Origin: Kineococcus sp. NBC_00420
Lineage (GTDB): Bacteria > Actinomycetota > Actinomycetes > Actinomycetales > Kineococcaceae
Assembly (NCBI RefSeq): GCF_036021035.1
Contig: NZ_CP107930.1
Span: 496,001 to 560,000, forward strand
Direction: 5' to 3'
DNA: 64,000 nucleotides
Made by a program: the position numbers and the translations under genes
Notes under the pieces: generated by a model
What the model saw: the letters and a program-made list of their open reading frames with translations, nothing else
What the model was told of the DNA's origin: nothing
Databases searched by the model: none
In this document: positions 1 to 7,492 of the stretch, one piece after another
How the letters are laid out: every line of letters begins with the position of its first letter
How positions within the stretch are numbered: position 1 is the first letter of the stretch

Positions 1-213
1 GAGCCGGCAGGGCCGCCACTGCGCCCGCCGGCCCTTGACCACGAGTCCGGCGCTCTCCAGGACCGTGAGGTGCCGGGAGATCGCGGGCAACGTCATCGCG
101 TGCGGCGCGGCGAGTTCGTTCACGGTCGCCTCACCCCGGACAAGCTGGGCGAGCAGGGCTCGACGGGTGGGGTCGGCGAGGGCGGCGAAGGTGACGCTCA
201 ACTGGTCATCCAC
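1..213 (-). CDS. ArsR-family transcriptional regulator (C-terminus outside window)
   Basis: The first 71 codons of a small winged-helix repressor are visible; the C-terminal end lies left of the window. The start GTG at 213 has a GGAG six bases upstream. The reading contains FAALADPTRRALLAQL, then a recognition helix region ending in AISRHLTVLESAGLV, the classic ArsR helix-turn-helix signature. Family members bind DNA as dimers and release it on binding a metal or other signal. No metal-binding CxC is seen near the recognition helix in the visible part, so it may belong to the non-metal subgroup often paired with SRPBCC or transport genes. A perfect palindrome lies 12 bp upstream of the start and is a likely self-operator. 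The partner gene is probably outside the window. Confidence 0.85.
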   Translation of the reverse strand, partial: MDDQLSVTFAALADPTRRALLAQLVRGEATVNELAAPHAMTLPAISRHLTVLESAGLVVKGRRAQWRPCRL

Positions 214-224
214 GTGGGTCTCCG

Positions 225-248
225 GTACTTGACGACTTCGACAAGTAC
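225..248. promoter_or_regulatory. 24-bp palindrome, likely ArsR operator
   Basis: GTACTTG (225-231) is mirrored exactly by CAAGTAC (242-248) around a 10-bp centre. It starts 12 bp upstream of the ArsR-type gene. Size, spacing and TTG...CAA half sites fit ArsR-family operators. Autoregulation is inferred from position. Confidence 0.6.
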
Positions 249-268
249 AGCGCGACGGCCGGTCGCCG

Positions 269-511
269 TCAACCCCGGGAGACGGGTCGGACCGGGGGAT
301 CCGGGCGGCGGCGGGCGTCGAGGACGTCACCGACGGCGGCGGCCGCACCCAGCAGGCGGGCCAGGGTGCGGGTCCCGGTGAGGGGTTCACGCCCGCCGGC
401 ACCCCACAGGTGTGGGCACCACCGGCGCAGTAGGGCGACGAAGACCTCGACCTGCAGGAGGTTGGCGAGCACGAAGAAGAGGGCGAGCACGGGACCGGCG
501 CCGGTGGCCAC
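269..511 (-). CDS. Small hypothetical membrane protein, possibly a remnant
   Basis: An 80-codon frame begins at GTG 511. Its hydrophobic start (ATGAGPVLALFFVLANLL) is followed by a basic stretch and an Arg/Pro-rich tail that does not look like folded protein. The frame stays open upstream to about 616 and also looks coding (GLLALLTWSLNV), but has no start codon there. One or two membrane segments are therefore likely. The missing N-terminal start and the poor tail suggest a decayed gene rather than an intact small protein. No family recognised. Confidence 0.3.
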   Translation of the reverse strand: MATGAGPVLALFFVLANLLQVEVFVALLRRWCPHLWGAGGREPLTGTRTLARLLGAAAAVGDVLDARRRPDPPVRPVSRG

Positions 512-1016
512 GTTGAGCGACCAGGTGAGCAGGGCCAGCAGACCCTGACTTGCCCCTGACGCTCGACCGCCGCGGAAGGGGTGACGTGCCGGGGAGGGCG
601 TCTCGTCCGTAGATTGTCATAATGTCGATTATCGGTGTGACTCACAGCGTGGTGATCCGTCGCCGAAGGGGCGCTCCGGACCAGCCATCGACTCGTCGGT
701 TCCCACGTTCCGGCTCGCCCACCGACCCGACGTGTCGACTCGATGCGTCGACTCGATGCGTCAACGCATCCCGCATCGACCACCACGCCGTCGCGGTCGT
801 CCGCGTGCGCGACGACCTCGCGGTCGTCCACCACCCACGCGGTGACCTCGCACCCGGACGACCACGACGCTCGGCCGGCGTGATCCGCACGGTGACCCCA
901 CACCCGACCCAGCGGCCCGCCGCCCGAACTCCGCATAACGACGAATATGCGGACGACTCCCCCGTTCCAGATCTCCTCTGCACTGAAACAAAACCGTTGC
1001 GGCACAACGGAAGTGC
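512..1016. other. Non-coding or decayed stretch with a 13-bp tandem repeat
   Basis: No convincing intact gene. GTCGACTCGATGC occurs twice head to tail at 734-759, directly followed by a small hairpin (GATGCG 755-760, loop tcaa, CGCATC 765-770). On the minus strand at about 745-905 one frame keeps G/C at nearly all third positions (including EVTAWVVDDREVVAHADD), so it may be a relic of a coding sequence, but no start or family could be assigned. Confidence 0.4.
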
Positions 1017-1045
1017 TTGACACAACTCCCCCAGTGCGACATGAT
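1017..1045 (+). promoter_or_regulatory. Promoter of the recombinase gene
   Basis: TTGACA (1017-1022), 17-bp spacer, CATGAT (1040-1045). Transcription from this pair would begin at about 1052, which is the ATG itself, so the mRNA is probably leaderless. This supports the ATG at 1052 over an in-frame ATG at 947. Confidence 0.6.
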
Positions 1046-1051
1046 CGTCAC

Positions 1052-2080
1052 ATGACTCCCCCGTCGTCCGGGGTTCCCGAGGTCGTGACCTCCTCGACGT
1101 CGCTGCAGGCCGCTCTCGACGCCTACGACGTCGCACGACTCCCCCGCAAGGAATCCCCGCACACCACCGACGCCCGGCGGCGTGACGTCGCCGTCCTGCT
1201 CCCCCGGCTGCGACGTTTCGCCGGTGAGGAACTCCTGGTGGCCGACCTCACGGTCCGCGCCCTGCGCGCGGCGTTCGCCGAGTTCGCCGCCGACCACGCA
1301 CGGAGTTCCATCGCCCGCTGCTGGTCGACGTGGAACGGGTTCTGCTCCTTCCTCGTGGCGGAGGACGCTTTGCCGGGCAACCCGATGGGCGGTGTGCAGC
1401 GCCCGCGCCCGGACCGCACGGGTCCCAAACCCCTGCGCGGGGAACGCACGCCGGAACTGTTGCTGTCCTCGGTCGCGCTCGACCGGCCCGGGGCTCGTGA
1501 TCCGTGGCCGGAGCGGGACCTCGCGGTGGTGGCGACGTTGCTCGTGAGCGGCATCCGCAGCGCGGAACTGCTGGGGCTGCGGGTGGGTGACCTGGCCGGC
1601 GCCGACGGTGATCAGCGTCTGCGGGTCCTCGGCAAGGGCAACGCCGAGCGCAGCGTGCCCGTCGAGGCGGCGTTGGCGGAGGTCCTGCAGACCTACCTGG
1701 CCTCGCGTCGTGCGCGCTTCGCCCGCCCCGCGGTGCTGCCGCTGGACGCGGCGATGTTCGTCGACACCCGCGGCACGGCCCTGACCCGCAACCAGCTGCA
1801 GTACCTCGTCCGCACCGCCTACCGGGCGGCCGGGATCCACGACCGGGTGGCGCGGGGTGCCTCGGTGCACGCTCTGCGCCACACCTTCGCGACCGAGGTC
1901 GTCGCCGCCGGGGGAAGCGCCGTGGAGATCATGCGGCTGCTGGGCCACCAGAGCCTCACGACGTCCCAGCAGTACATCGACGTGGCTGCCCAGGAGCTGC
2001 GGTCCGCGGCCGCGGGCAACCGCACCTACGCCGCGTTGCGCGGTGTCTCGGCAGGGTCGGCGGTGTCGGCGCAGGGGTGA
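1052..2080 (+). CDS. Tyrosine recombinase, XerC/XerD-like
   Basis: A 342-residue site-specific recombinase that would cut and rejoin DNA through a 3'-phosphotyrosine. Residues 20-110 form the SAM-like core-binding domain (HARSSIARCWSTWNGFC) and about 125-325 the catalytic domain. All catalytic residues can be read: R169 in GIRSAELLGL, K195 in GKGNAERSVP, H273 and R276 in HALRHTF, H299 in LGHQSL and nucleophile Y308 in SQQYIDV. Length and motif spacing fit chromosomal Xer-type enzymes, but nothing shows whether it is the dimer-resolution enzyme or an integron/phage-type relative. It stands alone with its own promoter and has no att-like repeats beside it. Confidence 0.9.
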   Translation: MTPPSSGVPEVVTSSTSLQAALDAYDVARLPRKESPHTTDARRRDVAVLLPRLRRFAGEELLVADLTVRALRAAFAEFAADHARSSIARCWSTWNGFCSFLVAEDALPGNPMGGVQRPRPDRTGPKPLRGERTPELLLSSVALDRPGARDPWPERDLAVVATLLVSGIRSAELLGLRVGDLAGADGDQRLRVLGKGNAERSVPVEAALAEVLQTYLASRRARFARPAVLPLDAAMFVDTRGTALTRNQLQYLVRTAYRAAGIHDRVARGASVHALRHTFATEVVAAGGSAVEIMRLLGHQSLTTSQQYIDVAAQELRSAAAGNRTYAALRGVSAGSAVSAQG

Positions 2081-2160
2081 GCGGGCACGCGCGACCGCGC
2101 ACGCCGGACGCGCGGCGTGAGATGATCCCGGGGAGATTTCCACGAGCGAAGAGGACAGGC

Positions 2161-2634
2161 ATGCCCAGCAACAGGCGCACGCAGTGCGCCAACAAGATGC
2201 CCTGGCCGGCCGGCAACCACCGCAGCCTCGAGCGCTTCCTGGACGAAGCCGAACGCGCGGGCACCCTCGACACCATCGCCGAGCACCCCGCGGCCGCGAC
2301 GGCTCTCGCGCAGCCGCCGTACAGCCTGGACGCCGCCAGTGTCGGCACCGTCCTGCGGGACGCGGACAGCCGCGAGCAGGCGGCCGCCTACGTCAACGGC
2401 TGGCACCACTGGCTGCAGGCCGTCGGTGACGACTACCCGGACACGGCCTCCTCGGTCGAGGCCTTCGCCGCCTTCACCTCGGAGATCACCTCCGAGCACT
2501 GGGACGCCCACGGCGAGGACACCTCCTTCGACGACTTCTTCATCTCCCTCGTCGACGCCGCCGTCGCCGCGAAGAAGTCCGGTACCCCGACGCGGGAAGC
2601 GCTCGACACGCTCACCGGCGCCACCTCGGACTGA
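2161..2634 (+). CDS. Hypothetical protein, acidic, 157 residues
   Basis: Not recognised. It begins at ATG 2161 behind a weak AGAGGACAGG sequence and encodes a soluble, strongly acidic, mostly alpha-helical protein rich in Ala, Asp, Ser and Thr. There is no signal peptide, membrane segment or cysteine cluster; its only Cys is near the N-terminus (TQCANKMPW). Composition and codon use match the neighbours, and a strong hairpin follows the stop. It is monocistronic between the recombinase and the convergent toxin-antitoxin pair. Confidence 0.7.
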   Translation: MPSNRRTQCANKMPWPAGNHRSLERFLDEAERAGTLDTIAEHPAAATALAQPPYSLDAASVGTVLRDADSREQAAAYVNGWHHWLQAVGDDYPDTASSVEAFAAFTSEITSEHWDAHGEDTSFDDFFISLVDAAVAAKKSGTPTREALDTLTGATSD

Positions 2635-2645
2635 CCGTCCCCGTC

Positions 2646-2669
2646 GCCGGGCCCCGTCAGGGGCCCGGC
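2646..2669. terminator. Bidirectional hairpin terminator
   Basis: GCCGGGCCCC (2646-2655), loop gtca, GGGGCCCGGC (2660-2669): a perfect 10-bp stem lying between the convergent genes ending at 2634 and 2696. There is no long T run, as usual in high-GC actinobacteria. Confidence 0.7.
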
Positions 2670-2695
2670 CGGTGCGTTTCCTCGAGGGGGAACGT

Positions 2696-3118
2696 TCAGC
2701 TCGGGGGCAACGTCTCCCGCCACGGCTCCCCGAGGGCGATCTGCCGCAGGTGGGTCGCGATGAGACCGACGTCGTCGAGCCCTTCGGCGACCGAGCGGAC
2801 GAGGCGTTGGCCGTGGTCGGCGTCCGGTCGCAACGTCTTGATCCCGTTGCGGTCCAGGGCGGCCAGCGCGACGAACAACGCGATCCCCGGGTTCAGTGCT
2901 GAGTCGAACGGCCGCGTCGTGGCGATGGCGTGCATCAGAGCGCCCGCCTGCTCGTACTCGTCGCGGTAGACGCGTTCACCGTCGACGTCGACGGCAGGCC
3001 GCGACGCAGCGGCCACCAGGGCCCCCACGTCGCGGATGCGGACGGGTTCCTCGGCGAGCCAGTCGGCGAGTTCGCTGATCTGGGCGACGGTCAGGAAGCG
3101 GGGACGCTCGGGGATCAC
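2696..3118 (-). CDS. Doc/Fic-like toxin with divergent active site
   Basis: A 140-residue protein starting at GTG 3118, whose GTGA overlaps the antitoxin stop. The layout is that of Doc-type death-on-curing toxins: FLTVAQISELADWL at the start, GALVAAASRP, YEQAGALMHAI and a C-terminal helix ending LRQIALGEPW. Active Doc proteins carry HxFxxxNKR to bind and transfer phosphate or AMP. The corresponding stretch here is TTRPFDSALNPGIALFVAL, so the His and the Lys-Arg pair are missing while Phe and Asn remain. It may be catalytically dead, or act through a different chemistry. The upstream RHH gene and translational coupling still identify a toxin-antitoxin arrangement. Confidence 0.65.
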   Translation of the reverse strand: MIPERPRFLTVAQISELADWLAEEPVRIRDVGALVAAASRPAVDVDGERVYRDEYEQAGALMHAIATTRPFDSALNPGIALFVALAALDRNGIKTLRPDADHGQRLVRSVAEGLDDVGLIATHLRQIALGEPWRETLPPS

Positions 3119-3321
3119 CGAGCGCGCAGCGCTTCCCACAGCGCGGGGTTGCTGGTGGCGATGCGTTCGGCGATCGTTGCGATCTCCTCCTCCTGCTCGC
3201 GCGTGGACTGCTCGAGCATCGATTCGAAGAGCTTCTGCCGCGAGACACCGGGGTTGCGTCGCTGGAGGTCGTCCAGCATGCGTTCGTGCTCCTCCGAGAG
3301 GCGGAGGGTCATCTGGGCCAT
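3115..3321 (-). CDS. Ribbon-helix-helix antitoxin
   Basis: Sixty-eight residues from ATG 3321. The first part (MAQMTLRLSEEHERMLDDLQ) is a typical RHH/CopG beta strand followed by an amphipathic helix, then GVSRQKLFESMLEQST as the second helix. The acidic, helical C-terminus (EQEEEIATIAERIATSNPAL) would wrap and neutralise the toxin. Such proteins dimerise, bind the operon promoter and repress it, with the toxin as co-repressor. The gene is first in a two-gene operon, overlapping the Doc-like gene by four bases. No palindromic operator was obvious in the 30 bp upstream. Confidence 0.75.
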   Translation of the reverse strand: MAQMTLRLSEEHERMLDDLQRRNPGVSRQKLFESMLEQSTREQEEEIATIAERIATSNPALWEALRAR

Positions 3322-3355
3322 GCGATCCAGGGTACCCCAGTGATGTCGCGTGATG

Positions 3356-3682
3356 TCAGGCGTTGCGGCGTTCCCGCTGGTACGTCGTCCACGCCTCGGT
3401 GCACCGCTCGCAGCGACAACCGACGTTGCGGTAGCCGTTGGCCGAACCGTGCCGCGGATCAGCGGGATCGGCCAGGAACGCCGCCTTGCGCTCCGCCGCG
3501 GAGGGGCGCGCCACGGCCACCCCCACGCCCAGGTCGGCCCGCCAGACCCGCACCGTCGGGTGACTGACGCCGAGCACCCGGCCCGCCTCCTGCTGGGAGA
3601 GGTGGGCCGTGGCCTCGACGGCCTGCTGCCAGCTGTCGTGCCCGCAGCGGCGGGCGATCTCGTCACGGTCGTAGCGGGGCAC
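3356..3682 (-). CDS. Small HTH protein with a Cys-rich C-terminus
   Basis: A 108-residue protein, taking GTG 3682 as start (an in-frame ATG at 3727 would add 15 residues of poorer quality). Residues about 28-55 read as a helix-turn-helix (HLSQQEAGRVLGVSHPTVRVW). The end, HGSANGYRNVGCRCERCTEAW, is the glycine-tyrosine/CxCxxC motif seen in many small actinobacterial and actinophage proteins, probably a one-zinc module. Exact role unknown; DNA binding is inferred. It is transcribed toward the toxin-antitoxin pair and may be part of the same mobile or phage-derived patch. Confidence 0.6.
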   Translation of the reverse strand: MPRYDRDEIARRCGHDSWQQAVEATAHLSQQEAGRVLGVSHPTVRVWRADLGVGVAVARPSAAERKAAFLADPADPRHGSANGYRNVGCRCERCTEAWTTYQRERRNA

Positions 3683-3746
3683 GGCAGCAGCGTAGGACGC
3701 GCACTCCCCCTTGACGCCGACGAACATGTTCGTCGCGATCGTGTTC

Positions 3747-4522
3747 GTGACTCGTCGACCGCTCACCATCGTGGGCGCCGGCCTCACCCTCGCCTGCGTC
3801 CTGCACGTCCACGGTGTCGACGCCCTCGTCCTCGACCTCTCCGCTGGGGCGCCAGGCTCACCGCCACCCACCCCCACCCCGACGGCGGCCACACCCTCAC
3901 CCTCGCCGACGGCACCACCACGACCACCGACCTCCTCGTCGGCGCCGACGGCGCCTGGTCGCGGGTACGGCCCCTCCTGACCCCCGCGGTCCCCGCCTAC
4001 AGCGGCATCTCCTTCGTCGAGTTCGACCTCGTCGACGCCGACGCACGCCACCATCTCGCCGCCGACACCGTCGGCCCGGGGATGCTCTTCGCCCTCGGTC
4101 AGGACCAGGGATTCCTCGCCCACCGCGAGACCGACGGCAGCCTCCACGTCTACGCCGGCCTCCGCGTCCCCGAGAACCGGACCCGGCGGCGCATCGACAC
4201 CCGCACCGCCCTCCTCACCGCCTTCGACGGCTGGGACGAGAGCCTGCTCCGCCTCGTCCACGAAGCCGACAGCGGCTTCACCCCCCGCCCCGTCCACGCC
4301 CTCCCCACCGGACTCACCTGAGACCGGGTCCCCGGGGTCACCCTCCTCGACGGCGCCGAACTCGCCCGCGCCCTGCTCGAACACCCCGACGACTCCGAGA
4401 CGGCGCTCGCGGGCTACGAGGCGGCCCGCAACCTCGACCTGATCTTCTGCGCCGACTCACCCGCGCCGCTGGTCGAGCAGTTCGCGATCCACGCCGCGAC
4501 GGCCGCCGGAGCCCGGGCGTGA
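3747..4522 (+). pseudogene. Decayed FAD-dependent monooxygenase
   Basis: Pieces of a TetX-type flavin hydroxylase lie in order but in different frames. GTG 3747 begins VTRRPLTIVGAG, the FAD-binding Rossmann start, already damaged after it (LTLACVL, the usual second glycine region shortened). At about 3840-3865 the frame shifts and some 60-80 residues are lost, resuming at ARLTATHPHPDGGHTL and the well preserved LLVGADGAWSRVRPLL. A stop at 4321-4323 follows LPTGLT, where the GDAAH motif should come. The C-terminal part continues in another frame (LLDGAELARALLEHPDD) to TGA 4522. The end overlaps the TetR gene by four bases, so the two were once an operon. Confidence 0.75.
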
Positions 4523-5184
4523 CCCCCACCCCGCTCAGCCGCCGGGAACGACCCGCGAAACCCCCGCTGAGTCGCGACGCGATCGTGGACGTCGCCCTGC
4601 GCCTGATGGACGCCGACGGCCTCGAACGGCTCACGATGCGGAAGCTGGCCGCCGCCCTCGACACCGGCCCGGCGTTGTTGTACGTCTACGTGCGCAACAC
4701 CGCCGAACTGCACGCGGCGATCCTCGACCGCCTGCTGCTGGACCTCGAACCTCCGGTGGAGGGGGACTGGCGGGAACGCCTCGTCGCGCAGTTCAGCGGC
4801 TACACCGAACTGCTCGTCCGCCACCCCGGACTGGCCCGTTCGCTGGTCGCGGTCCGTCCCACCGGTCCGCAGTTCCTCGCGTTCGTGGACCGGGCGCTCG
4901 GGGAGCTGCACCGGGGCCACGTCCCCGCACGCCAGGCGGCGTGGGGGGTGGACCTGCTGCTGCAGCTGGCCACGGCCACCGCCGCGGAGCAGGCCACCCG
5001 TCGCGACTCCCCCGACACCGACGACGCGGTCGAGCAGGACGCCGTCCGCCACCACGACGGAGACCTCGTCCACCTCGACCGGGTGGGCGAGGAACTCTTC
5101 TCCGGAACCGGGCGGGACCGTCTGCGCTGGGCGTTGCGAGCCCTGCTGCACGGCATCGTCGCCGTCACCCCCACCGGGGGGTGA
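4519..5184 (+). CDS. TetR-family regulator (TetR class C-terminal domain)
   Basis: A 221-residue regulator starting at GTG 4519, in a GTGA overlap with the dead monooxygenase. The N-terminal helix-turn-helix is clear: LSRDAIVDVALRLMDADGL, then MRKLAAALDTGPALLYVYV. The rest (ILDRLLLDLEPPVEGDW onward) resembles the drug-sensing domain of classical TetR. A TetX-like flavin enzyme beside a TetR-class repressor is a common pair for modification or efflux of aromatic compounds. Here the enzyme has decayed while the regulator is intact, so it either regulates another target or is on its way to loss. Confidence 0.85.
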   Translation: MTPTPLSRRERPAKPPLSRDAIVDVALRLMDADGLERLTMRKLAAALDTGPALLYVYVRNTAELHAAILDRLLLDLEPPVEGDWRERLVAQFSGYTELLVRHPGLARSLVAVRPTGPQFLAFVDRALGELHRGHVPARQAAWGVDLLLQLATATAAEQATRRDSPDTDDAVEQDAVRHHDGDLVHLDRVGEELFSGTGRDRLRWALRALLHGIVAVTPTGG

Positions 5185-5206
5185 GCCCGGCGCTACCGTG
5201 AGGCCC

Positions 5207-5752
5207 GTGACGACCGCGGAGATCTCAGGACTTCCCCCGGTCAGCCTGCGGGCGTGGCGGCCCGAGGAAGCTGAACGGCTCTACGACCTGTTGCGCCGCA
5301 ACGAGGTCATCCAGTGGTTCGGGGAGGCGGCGCGCGTCCCGCTGGCCGAGGTCACCCAGGCCCGCCACCGCATCGAGCAGTGGGCGCTGACCGCGCAACC
5401 CCCGCTGGGCACGCGCGCCATCGTCACCCCCGACCGCCTCGAACCCGTCGGCAGCGTCCTGCTCTTCACCGCACCGAACTCCGAGCACGGTGAGGTGGAG
5501 GTCGGCTGGTACCTCCACCCCGACGCCGTCGGCCACGGCTACGCGGCAGCGGCGGCCCTCACCGCCGTCCACGACGCCTTCGACGCGGGTCACGACGAGG
5601 TGTGGGCCCTCACCCACACCCACAACCTCCGCAGCCGTGCGACGGCCAGCCGGATCGGGATGCGCGACCTCGGCATCGTCGACGGCCTCTGGCACGACGG
5701 CCGGTCGCAACTGTTCGTGATCACGAACCCGTCGGGCCGGTTCCCGGTCTGA
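5207..5752 (+). CDS. GNAT-family N-acetyltransferase
   Basis: A 181-residue acetyltransferase of the RimJ/RimL-like group: VSLRAWRPEEAERLYDLL at the start, GSVLLFTAPN in the core strand, EVEVGWYLHPDAVGHGYAAAAA as strand 4 and the acetyl-CoA pyrophosphate loop (VGHGYA replaces Q/RxxGxG/A), and SRATASRIGM before the last strand. It transfers acetyl from acetyl-CoA to an amine; the substrate cannot be told. GTG 5207 is preferred because TACCGT at 5194-5199 sits seven bases upstream, a leaderless arrangement; GTG 5198 would lie inside that hexamer. It follows the TetR gene by a short gap. Confidence 0.85.
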   Translation: MTTAEISGLPPVSLRAWRPEEAERLYDLLRRNEVIQWFGEAARVPLAEVTQARHRIEQWALTAQPPLGTRAIVTPDRLEPVGSVLLFTAPNSEHGEVEVGWYLHPDAVGHGYAAAAALTAVHDAFDAGHDEVWALTHTHNLRSRATASRIGMRDLGIVDGLWHDGRSQLFVITNPSGRFPV

Positions 5753-5781
5753 GGAACCCGGGCTCCTCGGACCGGAGGAGG

Positions 5782-6024
5782 TCACTCCGCGACGACGGAA
5801 CGGCGGTCGCGTTCGGCGAGGACGCCGTCCCAGTCGACGCCGCAGGCCGCGGCGATGGAGCGCAGGGCGTCCAGGGCCGCGGCGTGCAGACCTCCGGCGA
5901 GACCAGCGGTGGCCTCGTCGCCGGCGCTCTCGGCCGCGGCGAGCAACTGGTCGAGGTTGCCGGTCAGGGCGGTGAAGCTGTCGGCCACGGGGGCCGGGGG
6001 CTGGGAGTGCTCGATGTCGGTCAC
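5782..6024 (-). CDS. Small hypothetical protein, 80 residues
   Basis: From GTG 6024: a short, acidic, alanine-rich protein predicted to be helical (ADSFTALTGNLDQLLAAAES, then ALDALRSIAAACGVDWDGVL). It has no membrane segment and no recognised domain. It is convergent with the acetyltransferase and lies downstream of the M20 peptidase, with 68 bp between. Codon use is typical of the region, which supports a real gene. Function unknown. Confidence 0.55.
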   Translation of the reverse strand: MTDIEHSQPPAPVADSFTALTGNLDQLLAAAESAGDEATAGLAGGLHAAALDALRSIAAACGVDWDGVLAERDRRSVVAE

Positions 6025-6092
6025 CTGCTCAGGGTGGCGGCTGGCGGCGGAGTCGGCGACCGCACCACCCCGAGCCCACCCGGACCCGGACC

Positions 6093-7433
6093 TCAGGCGT
6101 CGGCGAGGAAGCGCTGCAGCACCCGCACGCCGAACCCCAGGGCGTCCACCGGAACGCGCTCGTCGATCCCGTGGAACATGCCCGCGAAGTCCATCCCCGC
6201 CGGCAACCGCAGCGGCGCGAAACCGTAGCCGCGGATCCCCAGGTGCGAGAACGACTTGTTGTCGGTACCCCCGGACAGGCAGTACGGCAGCACCTTCGCC
6301 CCCGGGTCCTCCGCCAGCAGGGCGGCCTGCATGCGGTCCACCAACGGGGTGGCGAACTCCGTCTCCAGCGCGACGCTCTGGTTGACGACCTCGACGTCGA
6401 CGCGCTCGCCCGCGAGGTCGCGGATGACCTCCATGAGCTGTTCCTGACGTCCCGGCAGGAACCGGGTGTCGATGAGGGCGCTCGCCGTGCCCGGGATCAC
6501 GTTGTGCTTGTACCCGGCGTCCAGCGCGGTGGGGTTCGCGGTGTTCTGCAGGGTGGCCCCGACCCAGCGGGCGGTCGTGCCGAGCTTCGCGAGCAGCGCC
6601 GAGGGATCGGTCTCCTCGAACGCCACCCCGGTGATCTCGGAGACACCCTCGAGGAACTGCCGCACGGTGGCGGTGTACTCCAACGGCCAGGAGTACTCAC
6701 CGATCCGCGTCACCGCGGCGCACAACCGGGTCACGGCGTTGTCGGTGCCGACCTGCGACCCGTGGCCCGCACGACCGTGGGCGACCAGACGCAACCAGGC
6801 CAGTCCCTTCTCGGCCGTCTGCAGCAGGTAGGTGCGTTGCCCGTCGAGGTCGACGGAGAAACCCCCGACCTCGCTGACGGCCTCGGTGACCCCCTCGAAC
6901 AGTTCGGGGCGCTCGTGCACCAGCCACTCCGCACCCTGCACGCCCGCGGCCTCCTCGTCGGCGAGGAACGCGAAGACGATGTCGCGCGGGGGTTTGGTCC
7001 CCTGGCGGGCCATGTCGCGCAGGACGGCGAGCAGCATCGCGTCCATGTCCTTCATGTCGACCGCGCCACGACCCCAGAGACAGCCGTCGGCGATCTCACC
7101 GGAGAACGGGTCGACCTTCCAGTCGGCCGCCTGCGCCGGGACGACGTCGAGGTGGCCGTGCATCAGCAGCGCGCCGCGCCCGGCGGTTCCCCGCTCGTCA
7201 CCGGGCACCCGCACGACCACGTTGCCGCGCTTGGGGAACCCCTCGACGTACTCGGGCTGCAGGCCGACCTCGTGCAGGAGTTCCATGACGTGCTCGGCCG
7301 CGACGCGCTCCCCCGGACCCGAACCGTCGCCGTAGTTGGAGGTGTCGATGCGCAGGAGATCGCGACACAGGTCCACGACCTCCGCCTCGGCCGCGCCCGT
7401 CCCGTTCGTCCCGTTCGTCGTGTCCGCGCTCAC
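6093..7433 (-). CDS. M20-family dipeptidase/deacylase (ArgE/DapE-like)
   Basis: A 446-residue zinc hydrolase that removes an acyl or peptide amide bond in the cytoplasm. The di-zinc motifs are complete: HGHLDVVP (His and catalytic Asp), AVDMKD (bridging Asp), LADEEAAG (catalytic and metal Glu) and a final metal His in FHGIDERV. The lid/dimerisation domain (about 195-310) includes KGLAWLRLVAHGRAGHGS. Actinobacteria carry one long M20 of this type annotated as a dipeptidase or uncharacterised deacylase; the true substrate is unknown. GTG 7433 is chosen because TACGGT (7446-7441 on this strand) ends seven bases upstream; GTG 7442 is the alternative. Confidence 0.9.
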   Translation of the reverse strand: MSADTTNGTNGTGAAEAEVVDLCRDLLRIDTSNYGDGSGPGERVAAEHVMELLHEVGLQPEYVEGFPKRGNVVVRVPGDERGTAGRGALLMHGHLDVVPAQAADWKVDPFSGEIADGCLWGRGAVDMKDMDAMLLAVLRDMARQGTKPPRDIVFAFLADEEAAGVQGAEWLVHERPELFEGVTEAVSEVGGFSVDLDGQRTYLLQTAEKGLAWLRLVAHGRAGHGSQVGTDNAVTRLCAAVTRIGEYSWPLEYTATVRQFLEGVSEITGVAFEETDPSALLAKLGTTARWVGATLQNTANPTALDAGYKHNVIPGTASALIDTRFLPGRQEQLMEVIRDLAGERVDVEVVNQSVALETEFATPLVDRMQAALLAEDPGAKVLPYCLSGGTDNKSFSHLGIRGYGFAPLRLPAGMDFAGMFHGIDERVPVDALGFGVRVLQRFLADA

Positions 7434-7492
7434 CTGCGCCACCGTAGAGCGTGCCGCCCCCGGGAGCGCGTCTCGGGTAGCGTCCCGGTGCC

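Noticed and set aside
734-780. Possible short CRISPR-like or att repeats (13-bp tandem units).
   Set aside because: Only two adjacent copies without spacers; a simple tandem duplication.
622-1020. A 132-codon plus-strand frame left of the recombinase gene.
   Set aside because: Composition and third-position GC do not fit coding; contains the tandem repeat and overlaps the recombinase promoter.
947-1051. N-terminal extension of the recombinase from ATG 947.
   Set aside because: The promoter at 1017-1045 lies inside it and would start transcription at 1052; the extra residues look non-coding.
1052-2080. Idea that the two recombinases mark ends of an integrated element between 1 and 30 kb.
   Set aside because: The DNA between them carries conserved metabolic operons with normal coding features, and no direct repeats or phage genes were seen.
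2696-3727. Possible prophage remnant comprising the toxin-antitoxin pair and the small Cys-rich protein.
   Set aside because: Only one gene resembles phage-type proteins and no structural, lysis or att features are present.
3814-4518. A long Pro/Arg-rich upstream extension of the TetR gene.
   Set aside because: It is out-of-frame reading of the decayed monooxygenase; the TetR protein starts naturally at GTG 4519 in a GTGA overlap.
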